From positions 1 through 9,433 of the forward strand of contig JAAZOZ010000247.1 in the NCBI GenBank assembly GCA_012797505.1: 9,433 nt of DNA. Reading direction: 5' to 3'. A model generated the notes under the pieces. The model ran no database searches and was not told the origin of the DNA. It saw only the letters and a program-made list of their open reading frames with translations. The first letter of the stretch is position 1, and each line of letters opens with the position of its first letter. The DNA is from Smithella sp. (GTDB lineage Bacteria > Desulfobacterota > Syntrophia > Syntrophales > Smithellaceae). The translations under genes and the position numbers were made by a program. Of the stretch, positions 1 through 4,325 are shown one piece after another.

Positions 1-128
1 AATCCGTGGCGGTTGTGCTTGATGGTGGCGACTCGATAGCCCCGATGGACTAAATCGGCAATGATTTTCTCCAGAAGCGTTGTCTTGCCGGAATTGGATT
101 TGCCGACAATGGAAACAATGGGAATCAT
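1..128 (-). CDS. mobB: MobB, molybdopterin-guanine dinucleotide biosynthesis protein B (N-terminal part, cut by window edge)
   Basis: Only the first 42 codons are inside the window. The translation begins MIPIVSIVGKSNSGKTTLLE and continues to IKHNRHG. It shows a P-loop (GKSNSGKT, residues 9-16) directly at the N-terminus and, about 20 residues later, the TIKHxxHG segment that marks MobB among small P-loop GTPases. In the known family MobB is a cytoplasmic GTP-binding partner of MobA, which attaches GMP to molybdopterin to make the cofactor of formate dehydrogenases and related enzymes. The ATG at 128-126 is supported by a Shine-Dalgarno-like AGGA about 7 nt upstream on the minus strand. The gene is divergent from pgpA, with 167 nt between the starts. 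The C-terminal two thirds, and any fusion to another Mo-cofactor domain, cannot be seen. Confidence 0.85.
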   Translation of the reverse strand, partial: MIPIVSIVGKSNSGKTTLLEKIIADLVHRGYRVATIKHNRHG

Positions 129-170
129 GTTTTGTCCTGAAATTCCTTTATTTGGCGGCTACATACCACA

Positions 171-222
171 TTATGCCGGCTTTGGCCAACAATGTCGGCC
201 AAAAGCGCGCGTCCGGGCATAA
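171..222. repeat. Nested inverted repeats in the mobB-pgpA divergent region
   Basis: Two dyads lie one inside the other. The outer arms are TTATGCC (171-177) and GGCATAA (216-222), a perfect 7-bp match. The inner arms are TTTGGCC (181-187) and GGCCAAA (197-203), also perfect, with a 9-nt loop. Their centres differ by about 4 nt, so an RNA stem would be interrupted by an internal loop. In a mobB transcript this would be a structured 5' leader about 45 nt before the start codon; on DNA it could be an operator. No T-tract follows on either strand, so it does not look like an intrinsic terminator. No function can be assigned from sequence alone. Confidence 0.45.
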
Positions 223-228
223 GATTGC

Positions 229-258
229 TTGACATCCGGCAAAAGCATGTAGTATAGA
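229..258 (+). promoter_or_regulatory. Sigma70-like promoter of the pgpA-cinA-recA gene series
   Basis: A perfect -35 hexamer TTGACA (229-234) is followed after an 18-nt spacer by TATAGA (253-258), which matches 4 of 6 positions of the -10 consensus. Transcription would begin near 265, about 30 nt before the pgpA GTG start. The -10 overlaps a GAAC-N4-GTTC palindrome, a placement expected for a repressor-controlled promoter. Confidence 0.6.
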
Positions 259-268
259 ACAATCGTTC
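257..268. promoter_or_regulatory. Putative LexA (SOS) operator, GAAC-N4-GTTC
   Basis: The sequence GAACAATCGTTC is a perfect palindrome of GAAC and GTTC with a 4-nt centre; the match extends by two bases on each side (TAGAAC 255-260, GTTCTA 265-270). GAAC-N4-GTTC is the established LexA box form in Bacillus and other Gram-positives. It overlaps the -10 and the expected start point of the promoter driving a gene series that contains recA and recX, the classic SOS targets. The identification is an inference from motif plus context; another dyad-binding repressor is possible. Confidence 0.55.
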
Positions 269-295
269 TACAAACCTGCTTGAAAAAGGACATCC

Positions 296-760
296 GTGGC
301 AACCTCTCAAAAGGACAGATGGATCAGGATGCTGGCAACCGGCTTCGGGACGGGCCTTTCCCCCGTCGCACCGGGGACGGCGGGCACACTGGCGGGTGTT
401 TTGATCTGTCTTGCCTCCTGGCCCCTGCCCTGGCTTTTTCGCTTTTTCTTTGTGGTTGCAATATCGGCCGTCTCTATTTATGTTGCCGGAGAGGCGGAAA
501 AGCATTACGGAAACACCGACGACCAGCGAATTGTGATTGATGAAATTGCCGGCTACCAGGTTGCCATGCTGCCTGTGGCCGTCACCGGTCTGCATCTGCT
601 TACGGCCTTTGTTCTTTTCCGGATTTTTGACATCTGGAAGCCTTTTCCGCTGAAACATTTTCAGAAGTTTCCCGGCGGCTGGGGCGTGGTGGCCGATGAT
701 CTCGGGGCGGGTGTTTACGCGGGAATTCTGATGTTGATCCTTGTTTTTCTTGCACCATAA
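296..760 (+). CDS. pgpA: Phosphatidylglycerophosphatase A
   Basis: This is a 154-residue membrane protein that removes the terminal phosphate of phosphatidylglycerophosphate, giving phosphatidylglycerol in the inner membrane. Family marks are GTGLSPVAPGTAGTLAG (residues 18-34), the acidic catalytic-type segment VIDEIAGYQVAML (80-92) and the C-terminal IFDIWKPFPLK...GGWGVVADDLGAG block (110-139). Hydrophobic segments lie around 32-64, 84-108 and 137-153. The start is a GTG at 296, chosen because AAGGA (286-290) sits 5 nt upstream and because the length then matches the family (about 155-170). It is the first gene of the series and is followed by cinA after 9 nt, so co-transcription is likely. 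The promoter and possible LexA box lie just upstream; a lipid enzyme would then share control with recA, which is probably a matter of gene order. Confidence 0.92.
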   Translation: MATSQKDRWIRMLATGFGTGLSPVAPGTAGTLAGVLICLASWPLPWLFRFFFVVAISAVSIYVAGEAEKHYGNTDDQRIVIDEIAGYQVAMLPVAVTGLHLLTAFVLFRIFDIWKPFPLKHFQKFPGGWGVVADDLGAGVYAGILMLILVFLAP

Positions 761-769
761 GGCGGTTTT

Positions 770-2020
770 ATGAAAATCGGCATTTTGACCATCGGCAACG
801 AATTGATGAACGGGCGCATCGCCGACACAAATTCGGCGTTTATTGCGCGGGAGATGAATCTGCAGGGCTGGCCTGTTGAAACCATGATGTCGGTCGGCGA
901 CGACTTCGAAATCATCGCCGACCGGCTGCGTTACCTTTTGTCTTTTACGGACGCCGTGATCTGCACCGGAGGTCTGGGACCGACGGTTGACGATATCACC
1001 ACCGCCGCTGTGGCGCGGGCGTTCGACCGGCAACTGATTCCGGATGAAAAAGTCCTGGCCTATCTCAAGGATATTTTTACGCGATTCAACCTGCGCTGGA
1101 CGGAAAACAACGCCAAGCAGGCCCTGTTTCCCGAAGGCGCTGAAGTCATTCCCAATCCCGTCGGCACTGCAGCGGGATTTGCGCTGCCGGTCGGGGAAAA
1201 GCTGGTAATGGTCATTCCCGGCGTTCCGTCGGAAATGCGCCGGATGGTGCCGGAAGGCGTCATTTCCGTTTTGCGCCGCCGCTTTCCGCAGGCCGTCCTT
1301 CAGACGGTCAAACAAACGATCAAAACCTTCGGCCTCGGGGAGGCCATGGTGGATCAAAGGCTGGCCGACGTCGATTTTGACGCCCTCGGCGTGAACGTCG
1401 GCTTTTACCCCGTCTTTCCGGAAAATCATCTGGTGCTGATCGCACGCGCCGATTCTCAGGAGCAGGCGCAGAAAAAAATACAAAAGGCCGTTGACCAGGT
1501 AACCGCCCGTCTGTCCGACTGCATCTTTTCCTACGGCGAAGAAACCCTGGAGGAAAAGATCGCGGCGGCGATGACGGAAAAGAAACTGACGATCGCCGTG
1601 GCGGAGTCCTGCACGGGAGGGTTGATTGCCGACCGCCTCACCGACGTTTCCGGCAGTTCCGTTTATTTTGAGCGCGGCCTCGTGACCTACAGCAATGAAG
1701 CAAAAATTCAACTGCTGGGCGTGCCGGCCGACATCCTGGAAAAGCACGGCGCCGTGAGCGAAGAAACCGCGCGGGCAATGGCCGAGGGCGTCCGCAAACT
1801 GGCGGGGACAAATCTGGGCCTTTCCTCCACCGGCATTGCGGGACCGACCGGCGGCACGAAAGAAAAGCCGGTCGGAACGGTTTACATCGCGCTTACCGAC
1901 GGAGAGAAAACGGTTTGCCGTCATTACGCCTACCGCTGGGACCGCAGGAGAAACAAGCTGATCTCCTCCGAGGCGGCGCTGATGATGCTGAGAAATTATT
2001 TACAGGAGACACCCTCTTGA
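770..2020 (+). CDS. cinA: CinA, competence/damage-inducible protein with C-terminal NMN deamidase domain
   Basis: The 416-residue protein has the full two-part CinA layout. Residues 1-170 form the MoaB/MogA-like nucleotide domain (IGNELMNGRIADTNS at 8-22, TGGLGPTVDD at 66-75, NPVGTAAGF at 129-137, PGVPSEM at 150-156). Residues about 255-412 form the PncC-type amidohydrolase domain (AESCTGG at 278-284, GLVTYSN at 303-309, STGIAGPTGG at 353-362). In characterised members the C-terminal domain deamidates nicotinamide mononucleotide to nicotinate mononucleotide, and the N-terminal domain has ADP-ribose pyrophosphatase activity. NMN is a by-product of NAD-dependent DNA ligase, which gives a rationale for its place near recA. 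The ATG at 770 follows pgpA by 9 nt, with an AAGG overlapping the pgpA stop as a modest ribosome site. Both motif sets are intact. Confidence 0.95.
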   Translation: MKIGILTIGNELMNGRIADTNSAFIAREMNLQGWPVETMMSVGDDFEIIADRLRYLLSFTDAVICTGGLGPTVDDITTAAVARAFDRQLIPDEKVLAYLKDIFTRFNLRWTENNAKQALFPEGAEVIPNPVGTAAGFALPVGEKLVMVIPGVPSEMRRMVPEGVISVLRRRFPQAVLQTVKQTIKTFGLGEAMVDQRLADVDFDALGVNVGFYPVFPENHLVLIARADSQEQAQKKIQKAVDQVTARLSDCIFSYGEETLEEKIAAAMTEKKLTIAVAESCTGGLIADRLTDVSGSSVYFERGLVTYSNEAKIQLLGVPADILEKHGAVSEETARAMAEGVRKLAGTNLGLSSTGIAGPTGGTKEKPVGTVYIALTDGEKTVCRHYAYRWDRRRNKLISSEAALMMLRNYLQETPS

Positions 2021-2046
2021 CGACAAATCGTCACAAAGGGAAAATG

Positions 2047-2094
2047 CAGCGCGTGCCTTCAGGCGCGCTGTGTATCGCGGGTCTGAAGACCCGC
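2047..2094. repeat. Twin hairpins between cinA and thpR (REP-like or mRNA structure)
   Basis: The 130-nt gap after cinA holds two adjacent palindromes. The first has 7-bp arms CAGCGCG (2047-2053) and CGCGCTG (2064-2070), with a possible further CC/GG pairing around a TTCA loop. The second has 7-bp arms GCGGGTC (2077-2083) and GACCCGC (2088-2094) around the tetranucleotide TGAA. Six bases separate them. No T-run follows either hairpin, so a Rho-independent terminator is unlikely. Paired GC-rich palindromes between genes are the usual look of REP/BIME elements, but repetition elsewhere in the genome cannot be seen here. Alternatives are an mRNA stabiliser or processing site that adjusts expression within the operon. 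Confidence 0.55.
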
Positions 2095-2150
2095 AACTGC
2101 GTGTTCGATGATATAAGGATTTTCATGGCACAATATCAGGAAAATTTTTG

Positions 2151-2735
2151 ATGTCGAATTCCGAAAAAAACATCCGGGCCTTCCTGGCCGTCGAGCCGCC
2201 GGAAGGGATTTTGCAGGCTGTGATTGGCCTGCAGGAAAAACTCAAGCGGGAAATCGGCGGCAAATTGAGCTGGACCAGGCCCGGCGGACAGCACCTGACC
2301 CTGAAATTTTTCGGCGATGTTTCGACAGACGATGTTGACTCCATCGGCCGGGCCGTCAAAGATCGCCTTGCCGCGGGCTGGACGTTGAATCTGAAAATTG
2401 AAAAGCTGGGCGTCTTTCCGGATGCCCGCAAACCAAGGGTTCTCTGGTGCGGCACGTCGGGCGACGTGGAAAAGCTCGCCGCCCTGCAAAAAAAACTCGA
2501 TGCGGATTTCGCCGGGATCGGGTTTCCGAAAGAAGACCGCCCTTTCCGGGCGCACCTGACACTGGCCCGCATCAAAGATCCGCGTTCGCCCGCGGGAATA
2601 GACAAGGCCCTGCAAAAATACCGGGATTTTTCCACAGGTGTTTTTGCCGTCCGCGAATTGATTTTATTTCAAAGCAACCTGACGCCGCAGGGCGCGACTT
2701 ATACCCGGCTGGCGACGTTTCCGCTGGAGAGCTGA
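2151..2735 (+). CDS. thpR: RNA 2',3'-cyclic phosphodiesterase (2'-5' RNA ligase family)
   Basis: The 194-residue protein belongs to the 2H phosphoesterase superfamily, formerly called LigT. Both catalytic HxTx motifs are present: HLTLKFFGDV (48-57) and HLTLARIK (135-142), the second preceded by the typical EDRPFRAH approach. The C-terminal LFQSNLTPQGATYTRL (172-187) is also characteristic. Known members open 2',3'-cyclic phosphates on RNA ends and can join 2'-5' RNA bonds in vitro; the physiological substrate is not settled. The ATG at 2151 was chosen, with AGGA (2138-2141) 9 nt upstream. A TTG codon immediately before it (2148) is an alternative start adding one residue. The gene lies between cinA and recA, as in several Desulfobacterota. 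It is complete and its motifs are intact. Confidence 0.9.
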   Translation: MSNSEKNIRAFLAVEPPEGILQAVIGLQEKLKREIGGKLSWTRPGGQHLTLKFFGDVSTDDVDSIGRAVKDRLAAGWTLNLKIEKLGVFPDARKPRVLWCGTSGDVEKLAALQKKLDADFAGIGFPKEDRPFRAHLTLARIKDPRSPAGIDKALQKYRDFSTGVFAVRELILFQSNLTPQGATYTRLATFPLES

Positions 2736-2763
2736 TTCCGTAGGAACAGCGGGTGACCGGTTA

Positions 2764-2793
2764 TTGCGACGGTTCCCTGCAAAGCGATATAAA
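2764..2793 (+). promoter_or_regulatory. Possible internal promoter for recA
   Basis: TTGCGA (2764-2769, four of six -35 consensus positions) and TATAAA (2788-2793, five of six -10 positions) are 18 nt apart, in the 86-nt gap between thpR and recA. A transcript would start near 2800, with a short leader of about 20 nt to the recA ATG. No GAAC-N4-GTTC palindrome is seen here, so this promoter, if real, could give SOS-independent basal recA expression. An inverted pair GGAAC (2743-2747) and GTTCC (2772-2776) flanks the -35. Confidence 0.35.
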
Positions 2794-2806
2794 AAACAAC
2801 AGAGAT

Positions 2807-2813
2807 AAGGAGG
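2807..2813 (+). promoter_or_regulatory. Strong ribosome binding site that fixes the recA start
   Basis: AAGGAGG is a perfect Shine-Dalgarno sequence, 8 nt before the ATG at 2822. It rules against the in-frame GTG at 2753, which would add 23 residues unlike any RecA N-terminus. The ATG at 2814 is only 0 nt from the site and out of frame. Confidence 0.85.
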
Positions 2814-2821
2814 ATGTCAAT

Positions 2822-3838
2822 ATGTGCGCAGATATGGACAGGTCAAAAGCCGTGGATTTGGCGATTTCGCAGATTGAACGACAGTTCGGCAAGGGATCGA
2901 TCATGAAACTGGGCAGCCACGAGAGCGTGGCCGACGTGCCGGCCATTTCCACCGGCTCGCTGAGCCTCGATATCGCGCTGGGAACCTTCGGCGTTCCGCG
3001 CGGCCGCGTGGTGGAAATCTACGGGCCGGAATCGGGCGGCAAAACGACGCTGGCGCTGCACATCGTGGCCGAAGCGCAAAAAAAAGGCGGCATCGGCGCT
3101 TACATTGACGCCGAGCACGCCCTCGACGTGGTGTACGCCAAAAATATCGGCGTGAACACCGACGAGCTCCTCATCTCTCAGCCGGACACGGGCGAGCAGG
3201 CGCTCGAAATCGCGGAGACGCTCGTGCGCAGCGGCGCGCTGGACGTCCTGGTCGTCGATTCCGTGGCGGCGCTGGTCCCCAAAGCGGAGCTGGAAGGCGA
3301 AATGGGCGACGCCCAGATGGGGCTTCAGGCCAGGCTCATGTCGCAGGCCCTGCGCAAACTCACCGGCTCGATCAGCAAATCGAAAACCACCGTGATCTTC
3401 ATCAACCAGCTGCGCATGAAAATCGGCGTGTTCTTCGGCAATCCCGAGACGACCACCGGCGGCAACGCGCTGAAGTTTTATTCATCCCAGCGCCTCGATA
3501 TCCGCAAAATGACTTCGATCAAAAACGGTCAGGACGTCGTCGGCTTCCGGACCAGGGTCAAGGTCGTGAAAAACAAGATGGCCCCGCCCTTCCGGGAGGC
3601 GGAATTCGACATCATTTTCGGCGAAGGCATTTCCCGCGAGGGCGATGTCCTCGATCTGGCGGCGGCAAACGGCATCATTGAAAAAAGCGGCGCATGGTAT
3701 TCCTACAGGGGCGACCGGATCGGTCAGGGACGCGACAACTCCAGGATTTTCCTGAAGGAAAACCCGGATGTTCTGGCGGCCGTGGAAAAGGATGTCCGGG
3801 AAAAACTGGGCATCACCGCCAAAGACCAGGAAGAATAG
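2822..3838 (+). CDS. recA: RecA recombinase / SOS co-protease
   Basis: The 338-residue protein is a complete RecA, which polymerises on single-stranded DNA with ATP, drives strand exchange and stimulates LexA self-cleavage. Visible parts are the N-terminal helix region (1-33), Walker A GPESGGKT (68-75, with K74 and T75), the catalytic glutamate in DAEHALD (E98), Walker B VLVVD (142-146), loop L1 (about 157-170), loop L2 with Q196 and GNPETTTGGN (206-215), and the KVVKNKMAPPF segment (247-257). The C-terminal tail is short and ends DQEE, with little of the long acidic tail of E. coli RecA. L2 reads IGVFFG where E. coli has IGVMFG, and FYSSQRLDIR carries Q223 where E. coli has V; both are variants in otherwise invariant stretches. 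The start is set by a perfect AAGGAGG 8 nt upstream. recX begins 1 nt after the stop. Confidence 0.98.
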   Translation: MCADMDRSKAVDLAISQIERQFGKGSIMKLGSHESVADVPAISTGSLSLDIALGTFGVPRGRVVEIYGPESGGKTTLALHIVAEAQKKGGIGAYIDAEHALDVVYAKNIGVNTDELLISQPDTGEQALEIAETLVRSGALDVLVVDSVAALVPKAELEGEMGDAQMGLQARLMSQALRKLTGSISKSKTTVIFINQLRMKIGVFFGNPETTTGGNALKFYSSQRLDIRKMTSIKNGQDVVGFRTRVKVVKNKMAPPFREAEFDIIFGEGISREGDVLDLAAANGIIEKSGAWYSYRGDRIGQGRDNSRIFLKENPDVLAAVEKDVREKLGITAKDQEE

Positions 3839-3839
3839 C

Positions 3840-4325
3840 GTGAAAGCGCTGGACCTGGAGGCGGCCAAGCAAAAAGCGTATCGGCTTTTATCCCTGCGCC
3901 CGCATTCGGCGCGCGAGCTGGAGAAAAAACTGCTGGAAAAGGGCTTCCCCAAAACCATCGTAAAAGAAGCACTGGAAAAACTTCATGAATTGAAGTATCT
4001 CAACGACGCCTCTTTCGCCGGCAGCCGGGCGCACCAACTGGCGGCCGGCAAGCTCTGGGGGAACCGGAAAATCACAGCCTGCCTGCGGGAAAAGGGCGTG
4101 GACGACCGGCTGATTGACGACGCCATCGCTTCAGCGCGCCGGGAGCTGTCCGAAGAGGAGGCCATCGCCCTGTGGCTGAAGAAGAAGGCGTCCAAAGGGC
4201 GGCCGGACCGGAAAGAAAAACAAAAAATTTTTCAAAGCCTGATGGGACGGGGCTTCCCGCCGGGCCTGATTTTAAAGATGCTGGGAACGCCGGCGGAGGA
4301 AGAAGCAGATGATGAAAACGGGTGA
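3840..4325 (+). CDS. recX: RecX, regulatory protein of RecA
   Basis: The 161-residue, helix-rich and charged protein shows the RecX pattern of three-helix repeats: YRLLSLRPHSARELEKKLL (14-32) opens the first, LKYLNDASFAGSRAHQL (51-67) with GNRKITACLREKGV (74-87) the second, and a weaker third covers about 105-150 (EEAIALWLKKKAS, then SLMGRGFPPGLILKML). In the family RecX binds RecA filaments and blocks their extension or ATPase activity. The start is GTG at 3840, one nucleotide after the recA stop at 3836-3838, with AGGAA (3828-3832) 7 nt upstream inside recA, so translation is probably coupled to recA. The last 17 nt overlap the start of alaS in another frame. Similarity within the family is low in general, so the call rests on pattern plus position. 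Confidence 0.9.
   Translation: MKALDLEAAKQKAYRLLSLRPHSARELEKKLLEKGFPKTIVKEALEKLHELKYLNDASFAGSRAHQLAAGKLWGNRKITACLREKGVDDRLIDDAIASARRELSEEEAIALWLKKKASKGRPDRKEKQKIFQSLMGRGFPPGLILKMLGTPAEEEADDENG
4295..4300 (+). promoter_or_regulatory. Ribosome binding site for alaS inside recX
   Basis: GGAGGA lies 8 nt before the ATG at 4309 and 11 nt before a second in-frame ATG at 4312. The spacing favours 4309. The site is in the last 31 nt of recX, so alaS translation is likely coupled to recX. Confidence 0.7.

Noticed and set aside
125..1924. Long open frame of about 599 codons on the minus strand across pgpA and cinA
   Set aside because: It is antisense to two clearly conserved genes, has no recognisable domain and is rich in Arg, His, Gly and Gln, as expected from reading GC-biased codons backwards.
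2047..2094. Rho-independent terminator after cinA
   Set aside because: The hairpins are good but no T-run follows either of them on the plus or minus strand.
1915..2151. Small open frame of 78 codons spanning the cinA-thpR gap
   Set aside because: It begins inside cinA, runs through the hairpin pair and shows no ribosome site or family pattern.
2736..2776. Second LexA-like box before recA from GGAAC and GTTCC
   Set aside because: The half-sites are 24 nt apart, not the 4 nt needed, so this is not a GAAC-N4-GTTC operator; it also does not fit the published Geobacter motif.
2753..2821. GTG at 2753 as recA start
   Set aside because: It would add 23 residues unlike RecA N-termini and would ignore the perfect AAGGAGG placed 8 nt before the ATG at 2822.
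3768..3839. Upstream in-frame ATG for recX inside recA
   Set aside because: The extra 24 residues are recA sequence read in another frame; GTG 3840 has a ribosome site and gives the usual RecX length and N-terminus.
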